Below, piece after piece: positions 25,804 to 33,706 of a stretch of 64,000 nt of DNA. The stretch is from positions 1 to 64,000 of the forward strand of contig JAKQEQ010000138.1 of NCBI GenBank assembly GCA_029556545.1, read 5' to 3'. Source of the stretch: Candidatus Hydrogenedentota bacterium (GTDB lineage: Bacteria; Hydrogenedentota; Hydrogenedentia; Hydrogenedentales; JAGMZX01). How positions within the stretch are numbered: the first letter of the stretch is position 1; each line of letters starts with the position of its first letter. The notes beneath the pieces are model-generated. The model searched no databases. It had not been told where the DNA came from and worked only from the letters and a program-made list of their open reading frames with translations. The translations under genes and the position numbers were made by a program.

Positions 25804-27108
25804 TCAAGCGTCCGGGGATGACTCGCGCGTTGCCGCCGGGTCGGCGGCTTCATCGGGGGTGTCCATTTCGGAAGGGGTTTCCGCCTGTTCGAGGCGGGGG
25901 GCGTCCGTGGTCGGTGTGTCTTGTTCACGTTGCGTGAGGCGCTCGAAGGAACTACCCGATAAGACGCCGAGGCGTTCGTGCGGCGCGAGGGCGGCGACGC
26001 CGACGAGGCGTCCGTTGGCGTCGCGGCGTTCCGTTGCCAGCCTGTGGGCGGGGTGCGCGGCGAGCCACGCGGCGATGGGCATGAACACCTCCTGGCGCGC
26101 GGCGCGGCTGAACGGCATTTCGACGTGATTGTAGTCCTCGATGCAGCCGTGATCCTTGCCAAGGACAATCATCTGTTTATCGCGCGTGGGCAAGGCGTCG
26201 AAAAAGCGCCAGCCGTACTCTAGGGAAACAAATGGGTCGCGCGGCGCGAGAAAGACCAGCAGTGGCGCGCGCAGCGCGGCCAGTCCCGCCTTCACGTCGA
26301 GCGCGCCGCCCTTCATGACGCACTTCTTCCCGCGCGCCCAGTCCGCGAGCGTGACGAAGACGTCCGGCAGCAGGTTGTCGAGCATCAGAAACAGGTGTTC
26401 GGTTGTGATGTTCGGGTGGAGGTTGCGAAGACTTATGGGGAAGAAGCCCAGCGGCAGATGGAGCGTCCGTCCGATGGGCACGTAGGCGTGGGCCAATGCC
26501 GTGACGAAGCGCGGATGCCGCGCGAAGAAGCGAACGAGGAAGTCGGGCGCGGCGACGTGCGTGCCGTCGAAGCCGATGGGCGCGCCCAGGGTGACGCAGC
26601 CGGCGAGGCCGCGGACGCCGAATTCCCGCGCGTAGGCATAGAGCAGGAGTCCGCCCAACGAATGGCCTATCCAATGCATCGTGTGATAGCCGGTCACGCG
26701 GCGGATGTGCTCGATGACGGCGGGGAGGTCCTGGAGCAGATAATCGTCGAGCTTGGCGTCGAAGCGTTTCTTGCCGTCCGGGGGCTGCGACGAGCGGCAG
26801 CCGCGCAGGTCGACGGCCCAACAGTCGTACCCCTTCGCGACCAGAAAGTCGATGAGGCTGTCGTTCCCGGGGAACGAGAAGTTGTGATGGTTCGCGCCCG
26901 CGCCGTGGCACAGCAGCACCGGCTCGCCGAGGGTGCGTCCGCGGCGGTAACGACAGACGCGGAGCTTCCATTCGTCCTGCGTGGAGACCAGGTAGACCTC
27001 GTCGGTGCGGAGCTTCTCGCGATACATCGAGCGGATGGCCAGCCCATAGACGAACGTGATCAGCAGCAAGCCGCCAATAACGCCGGATGCAATCCAGACT
27101 CCCAACAT
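25804..27108 (-). CDS. Membrane-anchored alpha/beta hydrolase
   Basis: 434 residues from ATG 27108 (AAGGAG upstream). One N-terminal membrane helix (VWIASGVIGGLLLITFVYGLAI) anchors an alpha/beta hydrolase: oxyanion region PVLLCHGAGANHHNFSF, nucleophile Ser in WIGHSLGG, acid Asp in LAPRDPFVS and His in YNHVEMPFS. The arrangement resembles lipase or PHA-synthase-like PhaC/AB-hydrolase-associated lipases. The final 90 residues are a disordered, Glu/Thr/Pro-rich tail. It is convergent with the pilin operon (14 bp). The substrate is probably an ester or lipid. Confidence 0.85.
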   Translation of the reverse strand: MLGVWIASGVIGGLLLITFVYGLAIRSMYREKLRTDEVYLVSTQDEWKLRVCRYRRGRTLGEPVLLCHGAGANHHNFSFPGNDSLIDFLVAKGYDCWAVDLRGCRSSQPPDGKKRFDAKLDDYLLQDLPAVIEHIRRVTGYHTMHWIGHSLGGLLLYAYAREFGVRGLAGCVTLGAPIGFDGTHVAAPDFLVRFFARHPRFVTALAHAYVPIGRTLHLPLGFFPISLRNLHPNITTEHLFLMLDNLLPDVFVTLADWARGKKCVMKGGALDVKAGLAALRAPLLVFLAPRDPFVSLEYGWRFFDALPTRDKQMIVLGKDHGCIEDYNHVEMPFSRAARQEVFMPIAAWLAAHPAHRLATERRDANGRLVGVAALAPHERLGVLSGSSFERLTQREQDTPTTDAPRLEQAETPSEMDTPDEAADPAATRESSPDA

Positions 27109-27168
27109 TCGACTGGTTCTCCTTGCGTCTCCGCGGCGTGGCGGGGGCATCCTGCCCGCAGTTCTCCG

Positions 27169-29079
27169 TCACGGGCGAGACGTCCGGTCCAGGTTCAAGT
27201 GCTCATGCACCGCACGGGCGAGTTCGACGCTGAATCCCGGCAGGGCGGCGATGGCATCGATGCTCGCCTCGCGTATTCTGGCAACGGAACCGAGCCGGGT
27301 CAAGAGCGTGCGTGCGCGTTTCGGGCCGACGCCCGGAATACCGGTCAACGCGGTGGCCAGCGTCGCTTTTCTTCGCCGTCCCCGGTGATAGTTTACGGCG
27401 AAGCGGTGCGCCTCGTCGCGCACGCGGGCGAGCAGCCGCACCACCGGCCCGGACTGTGGCGGTATGATCGGATTCGCGCGGCCCGGTACGAAGAACCGTT
27501 CGGGCGAATGGTCGCCGCCTTCGAGGGAGCGCGCCTTCGCGATGGCCACGAGTGGCACGTCCTCGATGCCGAGGTCCTTGAGGACGGCATGGGCGACGCC
27601 GAGTTGGCCCTTGCCGCCGTCGATAAGCACGAGGTCCGGCAAGTCGCGTTCCTCGACGGCTCTCTGGTAGCGGCGCATCAAGACCTCGCGCATAGCCGCG
27701 AAGTCGTCCTGGCCCGCCACGGACCGTATCGAGAAGCGCCGGTAGCGCTGCTTGTTCGGGACTCCGCCGTCGAAGGCGACCATCGAGCCCACCGTTGTGT
27801 CGCCCTGGCTGGTGGAGATATCGAAGCACTCGATGCGCTCGGGCGGGCGGGGAAGATGAAACGCGCCGCGCACCTGATCGAGGGCGTCGCGTTGCGCCTT
27901 ATCGGCGAGGCGTTTTTCCTCGAAATTGGCGCGCGCGTTGCGCTGCGCGAGGTCGACAAGGGCCCGTTTCTCGCCCCGTTGCGGGCAGAGCACGGTCACG
28001 CGCGCGCCCCGTTGATCGGAGAGCAGTTCCGCGAGCGCGCCACGCTCCTCGATTTCCAGGGGAATCAGCACTTCGGCGGGTATGACGGGGGCCTCGGCGT
28101 AGTACTGGAGCAGGAACGAGCCGAGCAATTCATCGAGCGGCATCTCGCTGCGCTCGAAGGAGCAGCCGCGCCCGCCCAGCAGGCGCCCCCCGCGATAATA
28201 GAGAACCTGAATTTCGGTGTAGCGGCCCTCGTTATGCAGGCCGACGACGTCTCGGTCCTCGACGCCGGGCACGGCCACGGCGCGCTGCCGTTCGAGGGTT
28301 TCGCGCAGGGCGTAGAGCCGATCGCGCACCTGGGCCGCCGCCTCGAATTCGAGCCGATCGGCGTGTTCCACAATCTTGCGGCGCAATTCCTTTTCGAGGT
28401 CGTCGTTGCGGCCCTCGAGGGCCAGCACGACCTGCGACACAAGGTCTTGATACCCGTCGTGGTCGATCAGGCGCACGCAGGGCGCGAGGCATTGCTTCAT
28501 CTGGTAGTAAAGGCAGGGCCGCGTGCGGTTGTGCAACACGTGGTCCGAGCACGTGCGCAGGGGGAAAACGCGGTGGAGGCCCCGGAGGGTCTGGCGCATT
28601 GCGCCGGCGCTCGCGTAGGGCCCGAAGTACCGCGCGCCGTCCTTGCGCCGTTTGCGGACGGTCGTCAACCGCGGAAACTCCTCGCCCGGGTGAATCCGCA
28701 GGCTGAGGTAGGTCTTGTCGTCCTTCAACTGCACGTTATAGCGCGGTTTGTACTGCTTGATCAGACTGTTCTCAAGGAGGAGGGCCTCCTTGTCATTTTC
28801 GGTGATCAGCAGGTCAATGCCCGCCACGCGCCGCATCAGAAACTTGACCGTGTACCGGCTGTCGCTCTCGTTGAGGTAACTGCGCAGGCGGGCGCGCAGG
28901 TCTTTCGCCTTGCCGACGTAGATCGGACGCCCTTTTTCGTCTTTCATGAGGTAGCAACCGGGCGCCTTCGGCACGCGCGCCAGGTCGAACGAGGCCAGGA
29001 ACGCCGCGGGGTCCTTGCGTTCCACGGGACGCCCCGCGAGGTCGATCCGCTCGATTATGGTGTGTGCGGGTGCTGCCAT
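27169..29079 (-). CDS. uvrC: Excinuclease ABC subunit C
   Basis: 636 residues, full length. It cuts DNA on both sides of lesions presented by UvrAB. Domains: GIY-YIG nuclease (about 36-118; GCYLMKDEKGRPIYVGKAKDLRARLRSYL), UvrB-binding UVR segment (about 225-260), RNase H-like 5'-nuclease domain (about 390-545; ECFDISTSQGDTTVGSMVAFDGG, DLVLIDGGKGQLG) and a C-terminal double helix-hairpin-helix (IPGVGPKRARTLLTRLGSV). All catalytic regions look intact. It has its own transcription unit, divergent from rpsD. Confidence 0.96.
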   Translation of the reverse strand: MAAPAHTIIERIDLAGRPVERKDPAAFLASFDLARVPKAPGCYLMKDEKGRPIYVGKAKDLRARLRSYLNESDSRYTVKFLMRRVAGIDLLITENDKEALLLENSLIKQYKPRYNVQLKDDKTYLSLRIHPGEEFPRLTTVRKRRKDGARYFGPYASAGAMRQTLRGLHRVFPLRTCSDHVLHNRTRPCLYYQMKQCLAPCVRLIDHDGYQDLVSQVVLALEGRNDDLEKELRRKIVEHADRLEFEAAAQVRDRLYALRETLERQRAVAVPGVEDRDVVGLHNEGRYTEIQVLYYRGGRLLGGRGCSFERSEMPLDELLGSFLLQYYAEAPVIPAEVLIPLEIEERGALAELLSDQRGARVTVLCPQRGEKRALVDLAQRNARANFEEKRLADKAQRDALDQVRGAFHLPRPPERIECFDISTSQGDTTVGSMVAFDGGVPNKQRYRRFSIRSVAGQDDFAAMREVLMRRYQRAVEERDLPDLVLIDGGKGQLGVAHAVLKDLGIEDVPLVAIAKARSLEGGDHSPERFFVPGRANPIIPPQSGPVVRLLARVRDEAHRFAVNYHRGRRRKATLATALTGIPGVGPKRARTLLTRLGSVARIREASIDAIAALPGFSVELARAVHEHLNLDRTSRP

Positions 29080-29141
29080 GGGGCTTCAGATTAGCACAAG
29101 TGAGCGTGGGATGGGTGGTCGTCGCTGCGCTCGCCGCGTAT

Positions 29142-29171
29142 TTGACACTCGCCGGGGGCATGTACTAGGAT
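29142..29171 (+). promoter_or_regulatory. Sigma-70 promoter of rpsD
   Basis: Consensus -35 TTGACA (29142-29147), 18-bp spacer, TAGGAT (29166-29171). The start near 29178 gives a 130-nt leader with a hairpin and T-tract before rpsD. Confidence 0.75.
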
Positions 29172-29179
29172 ATGGCGCT

Positions 29180-29208
29180 CGTGCCCGAGGGGCACGTGTG
29201 TCTTTTTT
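29180..29208 (+). promoter_or_regulatory. Leader hairpin plus T-tract before rpsD (attenuator-like)
   Basis: CGTGCCC-GAG-GGGCACG (29180-29196) forms a perfect 7-bp stem right at the predicted 5' end of the rpsD transcript; TTTTTT follows at 29203-29208 after a 6-nt spacer. The spacer makes termination less certain than at rimP. Alternatively it is a 5' stabilising stem or part of an S4 autoregulatory site. Confidence 0.4.
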
Positions 29209-29309
29209 CGCCAACCCGAATCGGCGCAGGCCGTTCCCGTGACGCGCGTGGCGCGCGGGGTGCGTCCTGAGACAATAACGACAACAAAAAAAGAGAGAGA
29301 ATCGCGTTC

Positions 29310-29918
29310 ATGGCCAGATATCTAGGACCGAAACACAAGCTTTGCCGACGTCTCGGATCGTGCATTTGGGGGAGCCCGAAGTGCCCGTCCGTCAAGCGGG
29401 CCTATGGGCCGGGCGTCCACGGCCCGAACCGGCGGGGCAAGCTGTCGGTGTACGGGCAGCAGTTGCAGGACAAGCAGAAGATCCGGTTGCACTACGGTCT
29501 GCTGGAGCGGCAGATGCGCAAGACCTTCGCGGAAGCACAGCGCATGGGCGGCGTCACGGGCACTAACCTGCTGATGCTGCTCGAATCGCGGCTGGACAGC
29601 GTGGTGTACCGCCTCGGCTACGCGCCGACGATCTTCGCCGCGAGACAGTTGGTCACGCACGGGCACGTTCTCGTGGACGGCAAGAAGTCCAGCAAGCCGA
29701 CGTTCTTGGTGAAGCCGGGCATGATGATCTCGGTCCGCGAGGGCAGCCGCAAGATGCCGATGATTGCCGAGGGTGTCGAGAATCCACCGGCGCAAATGCC
29801 GGAGTACCTTGAGCGCGCGGCGAAGTCCTTCGACGGACGCATGATTGCCGTGCCGAACCTGGAGACCATCCCGTTCAAGGCCGATACGGCGGGCGTGATC
29901 GGGTTCTATTCGCGATAG
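29310..29918 (+). CDS. rpsD: 30S ribosomal protein S4
   Basis: 202 residues. S4 nucleates 30S assembly by binding 16S rRNA and is a translational repressor in many bacteria. MARYLGPKHKLCRRLG and the S4 RNA-binding domain (LESRLDSVVYRLGYAPTIFAARQLVTHGHVLVDGKK) are canonical. Cys12, Cys18 and Cys25 suggest a zinc-binding N-terminus (C+ form). It stands alone here instead of in the alpha operon (rpsM-rpsK-rpsD-rpoA) and is followed by purA. Confidence 0.96.
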   Translation: MARYLGPKHKLCRRLGSCIWGSPKCPSVKRAYGPGVHGPNRRGKLSVYGQQLQDKQKIRLHYGLLERQMRKTFAEAQRMGGVTGTNLLMLLESRLDSVVYRLGYAPTIFAARQLVTHGHVLVDGKKSSKPTFLVKPGMMISVREGSRKMPMIAEGVENPPAQMPEYLERAAKSFDGRMIAVPNLETIPFKADTAGVIGFYSR

Positions 29919-29923
29919 TCATT

Positions 29924-29982
29924 GTGGCACGGGCGTCCCGCCCGTGTTTGAAGGTCATGGACAAGATGCCCATGCCACCAGG
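29924..29982. repeat. Dispersed palindromic repeat between rpsD and purA
   Basis: GTGGCACGGGCGTCCCGCCC with its stem CACGGGCG-TCC-CGCCCGTG (29928-29946), then CAAGATGCCCATGCCAC. In reverse complement it matches the repeat at 3100-3156 over about 55 bp with few changes. It starts five bases after the rpsD stop and could also act as a 3'-end hairpin of that transcript. Confidence 0.85.
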
Positions 29983-30076
29983 CGTCGCGCGCGGGATATC
30001 CGGCGGGCCGTTTGTTCATGCGGCCCGCCCGTTTTGTGTGGGCGCGCGGGCCGTTTGTCCGAGGAGGGGACATATT

Positions 30077-31354
30077 ATGAGTGTCGAAGTCGTCGTGGGC
30101 GCGAACTGGGGCGATGAAGGCAAGGGCCGGATGGTCGACTACCTCGCGCAGAACGCGGATATCGTGGCGCGGTATCAGGGGGGCAACAACGCGGGCCACA
30201 CGGTCGTCAACGAATTCGGCGAGTTCAAGCTGCATTTGTTGCCTTCCGGCGTGTTCAACCCGAAGGCCGTGAACATCCTCGGGCCGGGCATGGTCATCGA
30301 TATCGAGGCGCTCGCCGACGAGATCGACGGCATACGCAAGCGGGGGATCAAGCCGAATTTGCGCGTATCCGAGCGCGCCACCATCTGTTTCCCGTTTCAT
30401 CGGCTGCAGGACGGCTGGGAGGAGGAACGTCTGGGTAAGAAGGCCTATGGATCGACCCGACGCGGTATTGCGCCCGCCTACGGCGACCGCACCATGAAGA
30501 AGGCCATCCAAATCGGCGAGTTGCTTTACCCGGAGTGGCTGGAGCAGCGGCTGCGCGAACTCGTCGAATGGAAGAAACTCACGGCGCTGGGCGTCTACGG
30601 CAAGGACGACTCGTTCTCCTTCGAGGAGACCCTCGCATGGGCGCGGAAACATGGGGCGCGCATCCGAGACATCATTTGCGACACCTCGGCCATTCTCGAT
30701 GAGGCCGCGCGCGCGGGCAAGCACATTGTGTTCGAGGCGCAACTCGGCACGCTGCGCGACCTCAACTTCGGCATCTACCCCTTCACGACGTCGTCATGCG
30801 CACTCGCGGCCTACGCGCCCATCGGCGGCGGCCTCTTCGGCTTCGCGCCGGACCGCGTCATCGCCGTTATCAAAGCCTTCTCGACCTGCGTGGGCGAGGG
30901 CCCCTTTGTGACGCGCATGGACGAACAGGAGGCGAACGAACTGCGCGAGGTCGCGCACGAATACGGCGCCGCCACGGGCCGGCCCCGCACCATCGGGCAC
31001 TTCGACGCCGTCGCGTCGCGCTATGGGGCGTGGGCCCAGGGCGCCACGGAGATAGCCGTCACGAAACTCGACAGCCTCAGCGGGCGCAAAACGCTGAAGA
31101 TTTGCACCGACTACGCCTGGCGCGGCCAGCCCATGGGACGCTTCCCGCTGAACGCGGTGCTCGAAGAGGCGACGCCCATCTACCAGGAAATGCCGGGCTG
31201 GAGCGAAGACATCAGCGGCGTTCGCCGTTTCGAGGACCTGCCCCCGGCGGCTCAGTCCTACGTCCTCGAAATCGAGCATCGCGTCCAATGCCGCGTCCGC
31301 TATGTCTCGGTCGGTCCCGAGCGCGCCGCGCTGATCGACCGCGGCTTGGCGTGA
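30077..31354 (+). CDS. purA: Adenylosuccinate synthetase
   Basis: 425 residues from ATG 30077 (GAGGAGGGG upstream); the open frame before it only translates the palindromic repeat. It makes adenylosuccinate from IMP, aspartate and GTP, the first committed step to AMP. Motifs: GANWGDEGKGRMVD with catalytic Asp, GGNNAGHTVV with catalytic His, GSTRRGIAPAYGDR, FEAQLGTLRDLNFGIYPFTTSS and GEGPFVTR, IAVTKLDSLSG. In FEAQLGTLRD, Leu and Arg replace the usual Gly and Leu of EGAQGTLLD, a mild deviation. Confidence 0.95.
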   Translation: MSVEVVVGANWGDEGKGRMVDYLAQNADIVARYQGGNNAGHTVVNEFGEFKLHLLPSGVFNPKAVNILGPGMVIDIEALADEIDGIRKRGIKPNLRVSERATICFPFHRLQDGWEEERLGKKAYGSTRRGIAPAYGDRTMKKAIQIGELLYPEWLEQRLRELVEWKKLTALGVYGKDDSFSFEETLAWARKHGARIRDIICDTSAILDEAARAGKHIVFEAQLGTLRDLNFGIYPFTTSSCALAAYAPIGGGLFGFAPDRVIAVIKAFSTCVGEGPFVTRMDEQEANELREVAHEYGAATGRPRTIGHFDAVASRYGAWAQGATEIAVTKLDSLSGRKTLKICTDYAWRGQPMGRFPLNAVLEEATPIYQEMPGWSEDISGVRRFEDLPPAAQSYVLEIEHRVQCRVRYVSVGPERAALIDRGLA

Positions 31355-31452
31355 GCGCGAGGTAAGTAGTACCAGCCTCGATCGATGCCGAGAGGCAAGC
31401 GGCGCCCGCGTGGTATTATCGCGCACAAGACGCAACGCGGAACCGATTCCTC

Positions 31453-32505
31453 ATGGCCCAACGTTCGAGAGCGCGCCTGGGCGGCGATTACCGCTCGCTG
31501 CATCGGCAGAACCAGATGCTCGCGAAGCAGGTTGACCAATTGTCCATGCTGCGCGAGATCGGTTTGGTGATCAATCGCTCGCTTGAACTGGCGCAAACGT
31601 TGCCGGATATCGCGAACGTGGTCCAGGGCGCGCTCGAAGTGCGTCGGCTCACCATCTATGAACTGGACGAGAAGCAGAATCGCCTTCGTCCGATTATCGC
31701 GAAATATGGCGACGACCTGATCACCGCCGAACGTCTCGAGGAGGATTCCATGCCGTTTCGCGGCACGCCGTTCGAGGAGGCGGTGCGGTCGGGCGCGGTC
31801 CTGTTGGTGGCGGAGCCCCACCGGCGCGCGGCCTTTGTGCCGCTTATGGCCGAGTACAATGCGCTGGGCGTCCTCCTGCTCGAGGACCCGCGCGACGGCG
31901 AGCCGTTCGACCCCGAGGACCGGGCCTTCTTCCATCAGCTCGGCGCGCAAATCGCCCTGGCCATCCACAATGCGAAGCTGTACGCCATGGCCGTGACGGA
32001 CGGCCTGACCGGCCTCTATGTGCGGCGGTATTTCGACCTGCGCATGGAGGAGGAATTCGATCAGGCGCGGCGGTACCGGCGGTGCTTCTCGCTGCTGATG
32101 TTTGATATCGATCATTTCAAGCGGTTCAACGACGCGCACGGCCACCAGACCGGCGACGCGGTGCTCCAACAGTTCGCTCAATTGCTGCGCCGCAACACGC
32201 GTCGGGCCGACGTCTGCTGTCGTTACGGCGGCGAGGAAATGGCCGTCATCCTGCCTGAGACCGGCCTCGCGGAGGCCGCGCGGCTCGCCGAGAAGCTGCG
32301 GGGGCGTATCGCGGAGACGGTCTTCGAGGGCGCGGAAGGCGGCGCGCTTTCCGTGACCAGCAGCGTCGGCGTTGCGGCGTTCGGGCGGGCGATGACGCAA
32401 CCCGAGGACGTGGTGCGCGCGGCGGATAAGGCCCTGTACGCCGCGAAGGAAGGGGGGCGCAACCGCGTCGCCTTGGCGTCCGAGACCCCGGCGGGCGGGG
32501 AGTAA
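31453..32505 (+). CDS. GAF-GGDEF diguanylate cyclase
   Basis: 350 residues. A short coiled coil (about 12-45) leads into a GAF sensor domain (about 40-185) and a GGDEF domain (about 190-340). The active-site loop is GGEEM in CRYGGEEMAV, an accepted GG[DE]EF variant, with metal-binding Asp in FDIDHFKRFND. The inhibitory site RxxD (RRAD) lies five residues before GGEE, so the enzyme should be product-inhibited. It makes cyclic-di-GMP from two GTP. No EAL or PilZ protein lies close by. The TerB-like gene starts 3 bp downstream. Confidence 0.93.
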   Translation: MAQRSRARLGGDYRSLHRQNQMLAKQVDQLSMLREIGLVINRSLELAQTLPDIANVVQGALEVRRLTIYELDEKQNRLRPIIAKYGDDLITAERLEEDSMPFRGTPFEEAVRSGAVLLVAEPHRRAAFVPLMAEYNALGVLLLEDPRDGEPFDPEDRAFFHQLGAQIALAIHNAKLYAMAVTDGLTGLYVRRYFDLRMEEEFDQARRYRRCFSLLMFDIDHFKRFNDAHGHQTGDAVLQQFAQLLRRNTRRADVCCRYGGEEMAVILPETGLAEAARLAEKLRGRIAETVFEGAEGGALSVTSSVGVAAFGRAMTQPEDVVRAADKALYAAKEGGRNRVALASETPAGGE

Positions 32506-32508
32506 TTC

Positions 32509-32964
32509 ATGCTGGACAGACTGCGCGACCTGCTGATTTCACGGACGCCGTCCTCGGAGAATGCCCGCTTGGATCCTGCCCAAGTGGCTACGGGCGTGCT
32601 GCTGATCGAGGCGGCTTCCGTGGACGAAGACTTCACGGAAGTCGAGAAGCGGTTGGTCCGGCGCGTGATCCGCGAGCGGTTCGACCTGGACAGCGAGACG
32701 GTGGAAGCGGTGATTGCGGAGGCGAAGGCCGCGCATAGCGAGAGCTTCGACCTTTGGCAGTTCACACACGAATTGAACGAAAGCTGTACGCAGGCGGAGA
32801 AGATTGCGATCATGGAAGACGTCTGGCGGGTCTTGTACTCGGATGGTCATCTGGGCGGACACGAGGACCATCTCGCCCATAAGCTGCGCCACCTCCTGAA
32901 CCTAAGTCACCCCCAGTTCATCGAGGCGAAGATGAAGATCCTGCGCGAGGTGCGCAGTCAGTGA
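32509..32964 (+). CDS. TerB-like protein
   Basis: 151 residues, all helical. The central pattern VLLIEAASVDEDFTEVEKRLVRRVIRERFDLD ... IMEDVWRVLYSDGHLGGHEDHLAHKLRHLLNLS matches the TerB/DjlA-N fold, with acidic residues at helix ends thought to bind metal. TerB-like domains are linked to stress and envelope complexes; tellurite resistance should not be inferred. Co-transcribed with the diguanylate cyclase upstream. Confidence 0.8.
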   Translation: MLDRLRDLLISRTPSSENARLDPAQVATGVLLIEAASVDEDFTEVEKRLVRRVIRERFDLDSETVEAVIAEAKAAHSESFDLWQFTHELNESCTQAEKIAIMEDVWRVLYSDGHLGGHEDHLAHKLRHLLNLSHPQFIEAKMKILREVRSQ

Positions 32965-32980
32965 TGTTCAGTCCCGCCGG

Positions 32981-33499
32981 TTACAGCTTCGTGCGTTCGC
33001 CCTTGCCGCCGTCCCATCCGCCGCCGGAATTGAAGCGATAGCGGAAGACCTCGCGGCCCGTATCGCCCGTTGGGATGTTCGCGGACTCGGCGGCGGCCTC
33101 GACGCGGGTGGGCTTGCGGACGCCGCGAAGTATCCGATAGGAATACTCGATGTAACCGGTGTAACCGCCCTCGCGCTGCGTGCCCGCGGTGTCGGCGCGG
33201 GCATCGAGCGGGTGGAAATCCGTGTATTCCTTGACCTCCTTGTAGAACATGCCGCGCAAGCCGTCTTCCTCGAACTTGATTTCGCCCTCGCGGCCCTCGA
33301 AATTCATGCGCTGCATTTCCGACTCGCCGACGGATCGCAGGCGTGCGTAGACTTTGTCGCTGCCCGAGACGTAGCCCTCGTCGGGTTCGCGGATGCCGAA
33401 ATCCGTCAGTACCTTGTTGGCGACCTCGCCCGGCGACCGCTGGCAGCCGCCTACGGCGGCGGCAACCAGCAACAGACCCAGCAATAACCGCATGCTCAC
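32981..33499 (-). CDS. Predicted lipoprotein, unknown function
   Basis: 172 residues from GTG 33499, preferred over ATG 33493 because AGAGGAG is then at ideal spacing (7 nt). The signal MRLLLGLLLVAAAVGGC-QRS ends in a lipobox. The mature part is polar, with a beta-rich region (EGGYTGYIEYSYRILRG) and a Gly-rich end. No family recognised. A TGC-TATACT extended -10 lies upstream. It is convergent with the TerB-like gene and divergent from the glycosidase. Confidence 0.75.
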   Translation of the reverse strand: MSMRLLLGLLLVAAAVGGCQRSPGEVANKVLTDFGIREPDEGYVSGSDKVYARLRSVGESEMQRMNFEGREGEIKFEEDGLRGMFYKEVKEYTDFHPLDARADTAGTQREGGYTGYIEYSYRILRGVRKPTRVEAAAESANIPTGDTGREVFRYRFNSGGGWDGGKGERTKL

Positions 33500-33536
33500 G
33501 GGGATTCTCCTCTGATTCCGCATTTCACCGAGCGCG

Positions 33537-33545
33537 AGTATAGCA
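33537..33545 (-). promoter_or_regulatory. Extended -10 promoter of the lipoprotein gene
   Basis: On the minus strand TGC-TATACT, with no clear -35. The start near 33530 would give a leader of about 30 nt before GTG 33499. Confidence 0.4.
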
Positions 33546-33706
33546 CCGGAGTTGTTGAGAAGGAAAAATCCGTTCCGAGAGAACACGCCGCGCATGGAAT
33601 GGTCCGGCGTGTGCTCGTTGCCGAGTTGCCCGAATCCGACTCGGGCGGTGGTTCGTTCACGGTGCGTGTTTCTGGTACCCTTTGCGCTTCGCCGGAGAAG
33701 ACAACT

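Noticed and set aside
26395-29094. 899-codon open frame on the plus strand opposite uvrC
   Set aside because: Composition is Arg/Ala/Gly/His-rich without domains, and it lies antisense to an intact uvrC; long shadows are expected at this GC content.
29924-30076. N-terminal extension of PurA
   Set aside because: The extra frame only translates the dispersed palindrome; the ATG at 30077 has a strong ribosome site and matches the family start.
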